From: JAFDBW01 sp963825575
Lineage (GTDB): Bacteria > Desulfobacterota > Desulfuromonadia > Desulfuromonadales > BM103
NCBI GenBank assembly: GCA_963825575.1
Contig: CAWGUB010000020.1
Span: 44,798-108,797 of the forward strand
Length of the DNA: 64,000 nt
Reading direction: 5' to 3'
The notes under the pieces were generated by a model. That model was not told the origin of the DNA. It saw only the letters and a list, made by a program, of their open reading frames with translations, and did no database searches. Below are positions 54,478 through 63,919 of this stretch, piece after piece (within the stretch, counting starts at the first letter, position 1; each line of letters begins with the position of its first letter). The position numbers and the translations under genes are program-made.

Positions 54478-54508
54478 GCCCCACAGTCCAAGATGGAAAC
54501 TGTGGGGC
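54478..54508. terminator. Perfect 10-bp hairpin
   Basis: GCCCCACAGT and ACTGTGGGGC pair around 11 bases. There is no clear gene on either side within 200 bases; its role is unknown. Confidence 0.45.
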
Positions 54509-54694
54509 AACTTAGATGACGTGGTTTGTCCCAACTATTAGCGGATGTCATGAGTCGCATCATTGAGAAAGCGTTCCTATTGATACCTGATAAGCGCCGC
54601 ACGAGTAATGCAGCCCACAGCTGTGACTGCAGATTTCTATGATATTACCGAACGGATCTTCCATATAAATCATACGATAAGGTTTTTCTCCTGA

Positions 54695-54735
54695 TAAAAA
54701 ATACGCAGAGCTCCATTTGAGGAGCTCTGCGTTTA
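54695..54735 (-). terminator. Intrinsic terminator of the PstS-like gene
   Basis: ACGCAGAGCTCC and GGAGCTCTGCGT form a perfect 12-bp stem; the minus strand continues ATTTTTT. It lies 22 bases after the stop of the 54757-55548 gene. Confidence 0.85.
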
Positions 54736-54756
54736 AGTGAATGAAATAATTGTGTC

Positions 54757-55548
54757 CTATTTTAAAGGATTTCCACCAGCATTTTTAATGGCAGGATACG
54801 CTTCAGCAGAAGTAATAAACGCCAGGTACTTTTGCGAAATATCGGTCAAATTATTATCTTTATAAACCAGCCCTATCGTCCCATAGTATGGGTACCCTGC
54901 ACTTGATGCTTCTTTGTTGTTAATCTTGAGTATCTTGAGATTGTTTTTCAGCGCAACATCCAGAGGCCCGAAACTAATAGTGTTTTCTCTGTTCGCAATT
55001 TGGGCTACCATTAGATAAGTTTTTTTCGCAAGAAAAGCTGTGGGGGTAAGAGTGATGTCTTTAAAGCCTGGAAAGGTTTTCTGTAAATTCCCTAAAGAGC
55101 TGTCTCCCTCTTCCCTCCGTACTACTATGATTTCGCCGTCACTGCCGCCAACATCCTTCCAGTTGGTGACTTTTCCAGAGAAAATATCCAGCACCTGTTG
55201 TTCAGTTAAATTTTCAATGCCAACGCTACTATTAACAAGGAAAACTGTTGGAATTTGAAAAACAGGGGTATAGCTGAGGCCAAAATGCTTTTCTTTGTCT
55301 TTTATTTCTCTGGCGACACGGGCAAGATTTACCTTCTCTGATCCAGCGGCCTTAACACCACCGCCCGAGCCGATGCTTTTAGGGATTTCGACAGAAATCC
55401 CAGTCTTTTTTTGAAACTCACCTCCGACTGCTTCCAAAACCGCTACACCATCGCCGGTTCCAGGTATTACCAACGTTTCTGCTGCTACATTTGTGGAAAA
55501 TATAAGCCCTAGTATTAATGCTGTCGTTATCGTGATGTTCAACTTCAT
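54757..55548 (-). CDS. Exported PstS-like substrate-binding protein (copy 1)
   Basis: A 263-residue protein with signal peptide LNITITTALILGLIFSTNVAA. The mature part begins ETLVIPGTGDGVAVLEAVGGEFQKKTGI, and EIPKSIGSGGGVKAAGSEKVNLARVARE resembles the phosphate-binding Ser/Gly loop of PstS. TEQQVLDIFSGKVTNWKDVGG is the typical PstS segment. No permease or ATPase genes accompany it. It is a close paralogue of the next gene; both lie in AT-rich sequence. It probably binds an anion in the periplasm; phosphate is likely but not proven. Confidence 0.82.
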   Translation of the reverse strand: MKLNITITTALILGLIFSTNVAAETLVIPGTGDGVAVLEAVGGEFQKKTGISVEIPKSIGSGGGVKAAGSEKVNLARVAREIKDKEKHFGLSYTPVFQIPTVFLVNSSVGIENLTEQQVLDIFSGKVTNWKDVGGSDGEIIVVRREEGDSSLGNLQKTFPGFKDITLTPTAFLAKKTYLMVAQIANRENTISFGPLDVALKNNLKILKINNKEASSAGYPYYGTIGLVYKDNNLTDISQKYLAFITSAEAYPAIKNAGGNPLK

Positions 55549-55680
55549 TGATATCTCCTGTAAGTATGAAGGAATGAATAATCTGTTTCTGTCTTCAGTG
55601 TCCCTGCAGTGGCGTCAGATGATTTTTGCGCACCGAGATTAACTCATTGGGGGGGCTTGATGTGCAATCGTTGAATAGAG

Positions 55681-56472
55681 TTATCTGATTTGCATCCCAC
55701 CAAATTTTGCAATTTCAACTGCAGAGTTTTCAGAAGAAACATAGTCCAAGAATTTTTTAGCCGTACCGGAAAGGTTCTGAGGTTTATAAACCAGACCAAT
55801 TGTGCCGAAAAATTTGTAATCCGTATCTTCTGGGGCCACTCCATCTATTTTCACATAGTGAAGGTCATTTGCCAGTGCAACATCTAAAGGACCAAACCCA
55901 ATTGCATCTTTTTCATATTTTACGAACGTAACCATTTCATATGTTTTACGTGCTGTAATTGCTTTTTGAGTAAAAGCAATGTCTTTGAAACCAGGAAATG
56001 TTTTCTTTAAATTGTTAAATGAACTGTCTCCCTCTTCCCTAACAAAAACCTTTATTTTTTTGTCTGGGCCACCGACAGCATTCCAATTTGTTATTTTGCC
56101 GGAGAATATCGCAAGAACCTGCTCTTCGGTCAAACCTGGAACTTTAACATCCGAAGAGACAAAGAAGACTGTCGGTACTTTAAATATAGGTTTATATGTC
56201 AGATTGAAGTGTTTTTCTTTGTCCTTGATCGTTCTTGCAACTCGGGCAATTTCAGCTTGGTCGCTTCCTGCCATAACGATTCCGCCACTCGAACCGACAC
56301 TTTTAGGAATCTCTACGGTCGAACCGGAGTCCAGTTTGAATCCCGCGGCAAGAGCATTCAACACAGCCACCCCATCACCAGTTCCTGGAATTTCAAGAGT
56401 GGTCGCGTTGACTGTCGAAGAGACAAAGAAAAGACACCCTGCAATGACGAAATGAAACAAAATTTTACGCAT
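55681..56472 (-). CDS. Exported PstS-like substrate-binding protein (copy 2)
   Basis: A 263-residue paralogue of the downstream gene, same length and motif order: signal peptide, TLEIPGTGDGVAVLNALAAGF, EIPKSVGSSGGIVMAGSDQAEIARVAR, TEEQVLAIFSGKITNWNAVGG, VREEGDSSFNNLKKTFPGFKDI and GFGPLDVALANDLHYVKIDG. Roughly half of positions agree between the two by eye, so the duplication is not recent. AGGAGG stands upstream of the ATG. The gap between the copies (132 bases) lacks a strong terminator, so they may be co-transcribed. Confidence 0.82.
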   Translation of the reverse strand: MRKILFHFVIAGCLFFVSSTVNATTLEIPGTGDGVAVLNALAAGFKLDSGSTVEIPKSVGSSGGIVMAGSDQAEIARVARTIKDKEKHFNLTYKPIFKVPTVFFVSSDVKVPGLTEEQVLAIFSGKITNWNAVGGPDKKIKVFVREEGDSSFNNLKKTFPGFKDIAFTQKAITARKTYEMVTFVKYEKDAIGFGPLDVALANDLHYVKIDGVAPEDTDYKFFGTIGLVYKPQNLSGTAKKFLDYVSSENSAVEIAKFGGMQIR

Positions 56473-56811
56473 GTGATCCTCCTGTAATGAAATAAAGTAG
56501 TTTATAGAGACGAGAGGATAAGCACTAACTATGCCAAATAAATCAGACGCTAAAAATTGCTTTAGAGAAACCTTCAGTAAAGGTTTGTTTGTTAGATATC
56601 AAGGTTATTTAGCGAGTTGCTGCGCGAAATAACAATGATATATAGGGGGCCTTTTTGTCGTAGGATAGTTACTCGAAGAGAATGGCCCCGGTTTCCCAAA
56701 ACGGCAGTCATTCAAACCCAAAATTGTCACTTCAACTATTGTTTCGGACCGGAATAGGCCTGAAGGACAAAAGAGAACAACGATCCTGGAAAGGTCACTC
56801 CCTTTGAAAAC

Positions 56812-56888
56812 TGGACGGGATGACTGGATTCGAGCCCGCGACCCCCTGCTCCCGAAGCAGGTGCGCTACCAGACTGCACTACGTTCCT
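56812..56888 (-). pseudogene. Degenerate tRNA-Pro (anticodon CGG)
   Basis: The anticodon arm CCTGC-TTCGGGA-GCAGG and D arm (TAGTGCAGTCTGGTAGCGCA) are those of tRNA-Pro, and the total length is 77 bases with terminal CCA. But the acceptor halves AGGAACG and CATCCCG pair at only four of seven positions, the T stem has a mismatch (GCGGG/CCAGT), and T54 is C. It is probably a decayed copy, perhaps a former integration site. An intact tRNA-Pro is not in this window. Confidence 0.7.
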
Positions 56889-57022
56889 GAAAATCACCAT
56901 TTTCAGTAACACATGGAGATCACCGGTCAGCATCCTTATATATATTCTTGCAACGTCCTTAGGATATTTAGTAACCGATGAAACGGGTTTTACCAGCGTT
57001 ATAGGCTCTCATTGGGCAGTCA

Positions 57023-57056
57023 CAAAAAAGCCACCTGCAATCGTGCAGATGGCTTG
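57023..57056 (-). terminator. Terminator hairpin
   Basis: AGCCA-x-CTGCA and TGCAG-x-TGGCT pair around a 4-base loop; on the minus strand TTTTTTG follows. It lies 440 bases downstream of the 57495 gene. Confidence 0.6.
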
Positions 57057-57494
57057 TCGTTAATCAGTTACATTCCCCCAAAATTCTTATTCACCAAGCA
57101 ACTGACACGCTCGGCAATATACGCTGATCAGAGCTAAACGTCAAAAATCGGGGTGTCCTATAAGTTGTTCCAGCGGTTAATGAGAGTCAAATTCAGCAGA
57201 ATTGTCAGATTCTTAGAAACCCTGGCCTATGAGAAATCTTGAACTTTTAGTTCGAGTTTATTTTTACTTCCCTGAGACCGACTCTAATCAATCAAGCGAA
57301 TATATGAACAATGTACGTCGTATCTTTTCTACGAATTAATCTACTTAAGACAATCTTCGATACCGATTAAAAACCACCCTACTCTCACGTTATAAGAAAG
57401 GTACAAACAGGAAAAGAAAATCCCGACGATTTTTATAATCGAAGGGACATGTGGAACTGTCTTCATCGTAACGAAACAATCAGCAGGATCAACA

Positions 57495-57725
57495 TCAAGC
57501 GTCTAGTGAAAACACCTCATCCTGAACTGTTGAAAAGTCGTCGTGCGTTCGACATTCTCTTCCATCGTATGGGGCGCTGCCGATGCGCATTTTGTCTTGC
57601 CCGACGTGCACCCATCCATCTGAACGTTTGAACAGCATAACCTGATGGATATCCAGCAGAAACTGCAACTCTTCTTTACTGGCTAAATCTTCTTGACCGC
57701 CACTCAGGACAATCGGAATAAGCAT
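57495..57725 (-). CDS. Diverged GSU3473-like small protein, 76 aa
   Basis: It shares the pattern of the 9561-9797 protein: LQFLLDIHQVMLFKRSDGWVHVGQDKMR followed by PYDGREC where YNGPERR is expected. It lacks the beta-strand start (IDVILKDGTYH) of that paralogue, having LIPIVLSGGQEDLASKEE instead. It may be a functional variant or an eroding copy. The ATG at 57725 has GGGG about ten bases upstream. There are no partner genes. Confidence 0.45.
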   Translation of the reverse strand: MLIPIVLSGGQEDLASKEELQFLLDIHQVMLFKRSDGWVHVGQDKMRIGSAPYDGRECRTHDDFSTVQDEVFSLDA

Positions 57726-57885
57726 GAGCAGGAACCCCCAATCTGACCTCTTTGACTAATACGCTAGCATTTGATGAAGTTCTGTCAAGCTTCTAAAGAA
57801 CAAGAAATTGGAGAAATATAATAAAAAGTGAACAGGAGCAGATTCTTCCTCTCTTTTGGGGACGATAGCAACGGTCGTTGTCTAT

Positions 57886-57938
57886 AAAGCTTTTCTCTTG
57901 TAAATCACACTGGAAACAGGCCCTCCTGCAACGGGCCG
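57886..57938 (+). repeat. Fragment of the hairpin-train repeat, copy C
   Basis: AAGCTTTTCTCTTGTAAAT and CAGGCCCTCCTGCAACGGGCC match the 5' part of copy A (5342-5396) with several differences. The rest of the repeat is missing. Confidence 0.6.
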
Positions 57939-57975
57939 GAGACAGTCCTCACAGGGACAGTCACCTGGCTACTGC

Positions 57976-59555
57976 TCAACTTCCAGCACAACCGCCCGCA
58001 AAGTGTCTGCAACGCTCTGCTGCGCTTGAATCGGGATGAATTGTTATTACCTGCTGTTTTTCGCTCGAGGTCAACGGCTCTGCATGTTCGAGCTGGTATT
58101 CGAGAACCTCAATCCCTGCCTCAGAGGCATCACCTGTTGCGCTGTGGGCACGATGTTCAACCCTCCGCGCGCAGCTCCCCTTCTGTCAGCGGAAAATCAA
58201 GGATGATCAACGGGACCTGCAATTGCCCGGCAAGTTGGCTGAAAAGGTTGCGCTGGTGGCCCTTGATAAAGGTCGCATCGATGATGACCGGCAAGCCGGA
58301 GCGCAGGACCACGCCGGCGAGATCCCGCAGTCTGTTCGTAGGTCTGAGCAAAGGCGTTTGCGCTATAGATGCCACCACCGACCGGCGATCCGCTCTCGGC
58401 CGTTGCGGCGAGGCCATGCAGGCGTTTTCGTTCCAGATCGGAGCGCAGGTGGATACCGCCAACCAGGCTCGCCAGTTGAGAGGAGAAGGTGCTTTTTCCC
58501 GAAGCCGGACAAACCATGGGTGATGATCAGGGTCGTGGTATGGGTCAGGGTGTATTGCTCAGCGAGGTCAAGATAGCTCTGGAACAAACGCTCGGCCTGA
58601 AGACGCTGCGTTGCGTCGAGGTCGCCCTGCGCAAGACGCAGGCATGTGACCTTGGCCCGGACCATCGCCCGGTAGGTCTTGTAGAAATTGAGCAGGCTTA
58701 TCGCCCTGGTAATCGCCGGTTTCCTGCAGATAGCGAGTTGAGAAAAACCCAGCCCAGGACCGTCTGCTCACGGTCATCCAGGTCCATCGCCAGGAAAGCA
58801 ATGTCGTTAACAACATCGATCCAGCGAAGATTTTCGTTGAACTCTATGCAGTCGAACAGGAGCGGCTGATTATCAAACCAGGCCATGTTGGCCAGGTGGA
58901 CATCGCCGTGGCATTCGCGGATAAAGCCATCATCTTTGCGCTGTCGGAGAACGGGCTGCAAAGCCTCGCAAGCTTCGCGCGTCCATTGTTCCAGCTTTGC
59001 CAGCTGTTGCTCGGCATCGGTCCCTTTCACAAACGGACTGATCTGTGTGAAATTTTCCAAGACCGGGTCAATGACTGCATTTGCGCACCCATAAGGAGTT
59101 CCTGCTCCTGCCGATGCGGCCTGCTGATGCAGCGCTGCGATCTTGTTCGCAAAGGCAATGAGGTGCCGTGAGTGCAGTTGACCTGCAGCCAGCATGCGAT
59201 CAAGCTGACAGTCCTGGGGAAAGCGGCGCATCTTGACGGCAAATTCAAGGGCTGGGACGCCATTTATAACCGGAGCATCCAGGCTGCCGCCGATCTGTGT
59301 GAGAGCAAGGTAAATATTTGTTGAATAGCGACGGTTAAGTCGCAACTCTTCCTGGCAATAGTGTTGGCGTTTGGCCAGGGACGAAAAATCGAGAAAGCCG
59401 AAGTTGAGGGGTTTTTTGACTTTGTAGGCAAAGTCTCCAGCCAGGAAAACCCACGAGATGTGAGTCTCAATCAGCATCACCTCGGCCACGGGGTGATCAT
59501 AGAATGTTGGCTCGCTCATGGCCCGGACAATCCAGGCTCCCTGCTCTGCGTTCAT
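57976..59555 (-). pseudogene. Bifunctional aminoglycoside-phosphotransferase-like/AAA ATPase protein, five frameshifts
   Basis: The N-terminal half reads intact from ATG 59555: FLAGDFAYKVKKPLNFGFLDFSSL, PALEFAVKMRRFP, and kinase-like IRECHGDVHLANMAWFDNQPLLFDCIEFNENLRWIDVVNDIAFLAMDLDD. After residue ~275 the frame breaks repeatedly. Joining frames gives RYLQETGDYQG, ISLLNFYKTYRAMVRAKVTCLRLAQGD, a P-loop SGSGKSTFSSQLAS, then LRDLAGVVLRSGLPVIIDATF and a C-terminal end at 57976. Each break (near 58736, 58702, 58502, 58332, 58163) is one extra base. This matches the COG2187-COG0645 fusion proteins of unknown cellular role. Confidence 0.75.
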
Positions 59556-59602
59556 CGACCGACTCCCAAGGCAAGCGACAAAGCTTTTTAGTATTCTATC
59601 GC

Positions 59603-60607
59603 TTACAAGCCCTTGCGACCAGCCATAATCCCGGCCCCGTTCGGCAGTTCGATCGCCAGCCGTTCAATCTGCGACAATCCGACCTGCTGCAGCAGCGCGG
59701 CCAACTCAGGTTCGCTGTAGGCCTGCCCCTGCGGGGTGCCAAGCAGCATATTCAGGGAGAACAATGCCGGGAACAGCGGCGCAGCACGCGTCTCATCGAG
59801 GATGAACTCCTGGACCAACAGCTGGCCGCCTGGCTCGAGAGCTGCAAAGGCGTTGGCCAACAGCTTGCTGCAGTCACTCGGCCCCTCACCATGCAGGACA
59901 TGGGAGAGCCAGGCAACATCAAAGCCACCCGGCAAGGTCCCGGCAAGAAAATCGCCGGCGGCAAAGTTGATCCGATCCGTCATAGCGAAGCGCTGCAAGG
60001 TCGCTGCGGCAAACGGCTGCGTCGTCGGTAGATCGTAAATCGTTGCCTGCAGCTGGGGATTTTGTAGGCAGAAGTGAATGGCATAGGTGCCGGGCCCGCC
60101 ACCGAGATCAAGCAGCCGTCGTCGTCCGACGAGGTCGACCTGTGCCGCCACCTTCGGCGCGATCAGCATGGCCAGGTTAAACATGCCGAGCAGAAAGCTT
60201 TCGCGCTCTGCTGCTGTCGGCTCATGGGAGACCCGGTTGCGTACCGGGCCGCCTTCACGTACGGCCTCATCGAGACGGCTCCAGCTCTCGACCAGGTGGT
60301 GATGGTGCAGGATGATGTGGCCGAGGTAATGAGGGGCGTTGCGGTCCAGGAAATCAGCGGCAAAGCCTGTGACCGCGTAGTTCTCGCCCTGCTTGTCCAG
60401 CAGCTGCATTGCGGCCAGAGCATCGAGCAGCATAGCCAGGCCACGCTCGGCGACCCCGAGTTCTTCCGCCAGTTCGGCGGCGGTGTGCGGTCTGGCTGCC
60501 AATGGCGTGAAGAGCTCCAGCTTGACCCCGGCATGCAGGGCGCAGGTTTCCCAGTAACTTCCAGACAGCTTAAGGAGTGCCGCCGGATTCCAGTTGATCG
60601 TTTCCAT
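59603..60607 (-). CDS. SAM-dependent O-methyltransferase (HIOMT-like)
   Basis: A 334-residue class I methyltransferase with N-terminal dimerisation/winged-helix domain (LFTPLAARPHTAAELAEELGVAERGLAMLLDALAAM). The SAM motif is RRRLLDLGGGPGTYAIHFC, followed by ATIYDLP, and FDVAWLSHVLHGEGPSDCSKLLANAFAALEPGGQLLVQEF is typical of the family. The substrate cannot be predicted. It is divergent from the pcm2 gene. Confidence 0.85.
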   Translation of the reverse strand: METINWNPAALLKLSGSYWETCALHAGVKLELFTPLAARPHTAAELAEELGVAERGLAMLLDALAAMQLLDKQGENYAVTGFAADFLDRNAPHYLGHIILHHHHLVESWSRLDEAVREGGPVRNRVSHEPTAAERESFLLGMFNLAMLIAPKVAAQVDLVGRRRLLDLGGGPGTYAIHFCLQNPQLQATIYDLPTTQPFAAATLQRFAMTDRINFAAGDFLAGTLPGGFDVAWLSHVLHGEGPSDCSKLLANAFAALEPGGQLLVQEFILDETRAAPLFPALFSLNMLLGTPQGQAYSEPELAALLQQVGLSQIERLAIELPNGAGIMAGRKGL

Positions 60608-60814
60608 ACAAGCTCCCTTTGCGTATCGCGCTGATCAGAAAAAAGATGCGCCAACCAAACATGCTGATACGATTTTAGCGAAAATTAGACTTATAGCCAC
60701 AGGTCAAATCTGAAAAACCTGATCGTTTGGGCCAGCTTATCAAAAGTGCAGCCCTGCCCGCACCGCCGCTGCGATCCTTTGCTATAATTGTGGGACGCTC
60801 CCGAGGAGGTGGTC

Positions 60815-61538
60815 ATGCACAAGGCACACGGCGATCTTTGCAGGCCTCTGGTTATCCTCCTGGCCTTACTCCTGTCATTCCCCACCAGCATAACTGCGAC
60901 AGACGAGCGCTCAGGCGAGCGCGATGCGATGGTCCGTGAGCAGATCGCGGCACGCGGGATCGAGGGCAGCACGACCCTGTCAGCGATGCGCAGCGTGCCG
61001 CGCCACCTGTTTGTGCCTGCAGCGCAAAGAGCCCGATGCCTACCAGGATCGCCCACTGCCGATCGGTTATGGTCAGACGATCTCGCAGCCGTTCATGGTT
61101 GCCTACATGACAGAGCTGGTCGGGCCGGCACCGGCACGGAAAATTCTCGAGATAGGCACCGGATCCGGTTACCAGGCCGCGGTCCTGGCGGCAGCCGGGG
61201 CTGAAGTCTTTACCGTCGAAATCATCCCGCAGCTGGCGGACGCGGCCAGGGCAAGACTTGACGAGCTTGGCTATGGCGGGGTAGCCGTCAGGTCGGCAGA
61301 CGGTTTTTACGGCTGGGCCGCGGAAGCGCCCTTCGATGCGATCATCGTCACGGCTGCTGCGGAGTTCGTCCCCCCGCCGCTGCTCGAGCAGCTCGCCGAG
61401 GGAGGACTCATGGTGATCCCGGTCGGCTCGCCGTATTTAGTGCAGACGTTGATGTTGGTACAGAAACGTGACGGCAAACCCTATTCCACCAGCCTGATGC
61501 CGGTCCGCTTCGTGCCATTTACCCGGGCGAGAGAATGA
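60815..61538 (+). pseudogene. Second protein-L-isoaspartate methyltransferase, exported form, single-base frameshift
   Basis: The start ATG at 60815 follows GAGGAGG. The first frame has a signal-like segment (LVILLALLLSFPTSITATDERS) and then MVREQIAARGIEGSTTLSAMRSVPRHLFVPAAQ. One extra A in AAA (61026-61028) breaks it. The other frame goes on EPDAYQDRPLPIGYGQTISQPFMVAYMTEL, ILEIGTGSGYQAAVLA and FDAIIVTAAAE to 61538. The enzyme would repair isoaspartyl residues in the periplasm, unlike the cytosolic pcm at 13655. It overlaps the next gene by four bases. Confidence 0.8.
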
Positions 61539-63919
61539 CGCACCGGCTGTTCAGCAATAAGCAGACCGCCATCCTGCTGGTGTCCGTTGCCTTGCTCGCC
61601 TTCCAGATCGCCCTGCTGCAAATCCTTGCGACCAGCCAGTGGCATCACTGCGCCTACCTGGTGATTTCCATTGCGCTGCTTGGTTTCGGGGTGGCCGGCA
61701 CCATCCTCTCCCTGGCGCGTGGCTGGATCCTGGCAAGAGAGCCGCTGCTTCTGCCGCTGTTATTATGTGCCTGCGCCGTCACCCTGGCAGGCTCTCTCGG
61801 CTTTATCCAATCACTGTTTGGCGGGTTCGACTCCTTCCTGCTCTTTGTCAGCCCCGGTGAATCCTTGCGCCTGGCGGCCTCAGCATTGACCTTGATGCTG
61901 CCGTTTACCTGCGGCGCGCTGGCGATCGGCATTATTTTTACCTCAGGGGCCGAGCGGATCGGCAGCTACTACTTTGCCAACATGCTCGGGTCCGGGATCG
62001 GCTGTGTCCTCGGCATGGCCGGTCTGGCCAGCTTGACTCCCGCACTGCTGCCGCCGCTGTGCGGTTTTGTCGCGTTGCTGTCAGCAGCTCCACTGCTGCC
62101 CGGAAGCCGGCGAGGTGTCCGCGTCTGCGTCCTGATCAGCCTGGCATGGACAACATTGTTTCTGCATATCCAGCCCGAGCTCACACTCTCCCAGTACAAA
62201 GACCTGCGCAAGACCCTGGATCTTCCCGGAGCGGAGATCATCGTTGAGAAGCCCTCCACGTTCGGCCAGCTGCACATAGTCGAGGCTCCTGGGCTGCGCA
62301 GTGCAACCGGTCTGAGCCTTTTGTGGCAGCGAGAAATGCCGCCGTCACAGGCGGTTTTTATCAACGGCGACATGGTTGGCAGCGTCCCCGCTGCAATCGG
62401 CAAGGAGAACCCGTATAACGCCACCACCGCGGCCCTGCCCTTCGCCCTCGCGGTCCCTGAGAGGGTGCTGGTGCTGAACGCCGGCACCGGACAGGGCGTC
62501 GCCCTGGCATTGGGACACGGCGCGAAAGAGATCGTCGCTGTTGAACCGCATCGTGTGCTGCACAACGAGTTGGCCAACCTCACACAAAGGCAGAGTACAT
62601 CGGTTTTTGCAAACGACAGGGTGCAATGGCCGACCGAGGCTTCCCGAACCTGGCTGGCGCGCGACACAACGCAATACGATCTCATCATGCTGCCTGACCT
62701 CGGCAGCTTTGGTGGAAGCGCCGGCCTCTTTGCCTTGCACGAACAGCCGCTCATGACCAAAGAAGCCCTCAAGCAAGCCTGGCAGAAACTGAACCCGAAC
62801 GGATATTTAAGCGTAACGACCTGGATCGATTACCCGGCGCGCAACCCGTTGCGCCTGCTTGCAACCTTGGTCGAACTGCTCGAAGAGGCAGGGACAAAGC
62901 CAACCGATCATATCGCGGCATTACGCAGCTGGGGGACGCTGACCTTCTGCATCAAGAGGACGCCTCTGAGCACCAGGGAGATCGTCGCCGCCCGCGCCTT
63001 TGCGGAGCGATGGTCGTTCGATGCGGCCCTGTTGCCGGGCATTACCGGGGAAGAGAGGGCCCGCTACCACAGGCTGCAGGACGATAGCTTGTTTGCCCTG
63101 CTGGATGCGATGCAGCAGAAAGAAAGCCGGCAAGCCCTTTATCGCGACTACCCTTTTCGCATCGAACCAGCCACTGACGACCGCCCCTTCTTCTCACAGT
63201 TTCTACGCTGGTCCAGGATCGCTTTCCTCCTTGAGCAGTACGGGCAGCGCACCGTCCCCTTCATCGAGCTCGGCGTCCTGGTGGCAGCACTGGCGGCAGT
63301 CGTCCTCACCGTGCTGGCGCTCATATTGGTCCTTCTGCCCCTGATCAGGCTCAAGGGTGGACACGGCTCGCGCCTCGGGACCCTGGTTTACTTCGGCGGA
63401 CTGGGCGTGGGTTACATGTGGGCCGAGCTCGCCATGATTCATCGCTTCGAGTTCTATATCGGCCAGCCGGTATTCTCGGCATCGCTGGTCGTGGCCGTTC
63501 TGTTGATCGGTTCTGCGATGGGCAGCATGCTTACCGAGCATTTCAGGAATCAAAAACCGCAACGCTTGGCCACGATGGTTTTCATCGTTTTGGTTGTTTA
63601 CGTACTGACGCTGGGGCCCCTCTTGCAGTCGACAATACATTTCTCACTCATCTCGCGAATCGGCCTGGCGATCGGCATTCTGATGCCGGCGGCCTTGATC
63701 ATGGGCATGCCTTTTCCCCTCGGTATTCGACGACTGCACAGCACGAGCCAAAACGAGATTCCCTGGGCATGGGGAATCAATGGCTGCCTTGCCGTTGCCG
63801 GCGCAGCGTTTGCGACGATCATTGCCGTTGAGACGGGTTACAGTACCCTGCTTCTGCTCGCGGCCGGAGCTTACCTGCTGTCGTCGATTTTTGGGCTGAG
63901 AGGCGGAGCAAAGCGGTAA
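61535..63919 (+). CDS. Large membrane protein with spermidine-synthase-like domain
   Basis: A 794-residue protein. About six to seven membrane helices lie in residues 1-215. A central cytosolic methyltransferase-like domain (residues ~240-545) contains RVLVLNAGTGQGVALALGHGAKEIVAVEPHRVL and the TQYDLIMLPDLG strand, as in spermidine synthases. More helices follow in the C-terminal third (VLVAALAAVVLTVLALILVLLPL and others). These fusion proteins are known from genomes but the substrate is unknown; polyamine synthesis is not assured. Its ATGA overlap with pcm2 implies one operon. The 80 bases after the stop hold nothing I recognise. Confidence 0.82.
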   Translation: MTHRLFSNKQTAILLVSVALLAFQIALLQILATSQWHHCAYLVISIALLGFGVAGTILSLARGWILAREPLLLPLLLCACAVTLAGSLGFIQSLFGGFDSFLLFVSPGESLRLAASALTLMLPFTCGALAIGIIFTSGAERIGSYYFANMLGSGIGCVLGMAGLASLTPALLPPLCGFVALLSAAPLLPGSRRGVRVCVLISLAWTTLFLHIQPELTLSQYKDLRKTLDLPGAEIIVEKPSTFGQLHIVEAPGLRSATGLSLLWQREMPPSQAVFINGDMVGSVPAAIGKENPYNATTAALPFALAVPERVLVLNAGTGQGVALALGHGAKEIVAVEPHRVLHNELANLTQRQSTSVFANDRVQWPTEASRTWLARDTTQYDLIMLPDLGSFGGSAGLFALHEQPLMTKEALKQAWQKLNPNGYLSVTTWIDYPARNPLRLLATLVELLEEAGTKPTDHIAALRSWGTLTFCIKRTPLSTREIVAARAFAERWSFDAALLPGITGEERARYHRLQDDSLFALLDAMQQKESRQALYRDYPFRIEPATDDRPFFSQFLRWSRIAFLLEQYGQRTVPFIELGVLVAALAAVVLTVLALILVLLPLIRLKGGHGSRLGTLVYFGGLGVGYMWAELAMIHRFEFYIGQPVFSASLVVAVLLIGSAMGSMLTEHFRNQKPQRLATMVFIVLVVYVLTLGPLLQSTIHFSLISRIGLAIGILMPAALIMGMPFPLGIRRLHSTSQNEIPWAWGINGCLAVAGAAFATIIAVETGYSTLLLLAAGAYLLSSIFGLRGGAKR

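Larger units (their letters stand above)
56473..57494. other. Gene-poor AT-rich stretch
   Basis: About 1 kb without a convincing gene. It contains the decayed tRNA-Pro (56812-56888), a terminator (57023-57056) and no integrase, IS or CRISPR that I can see. The AT-rich composition and broken tRNA suggest old inserted or deleted DNA. Confidence 0.5.

Noticed and set aside
56530..56634. 34-codon plus-strand frame beginning MPNKSDAKNC
   Set aside because: No ribosome site and random-looking composition in AT-rich DNA.
54000..58000. Complete genomic island with integrase and att sites
   Set aside because: Despite AT-richness and a decayed tRNA, no integrase, transposase or matching direct repeats could be identified.
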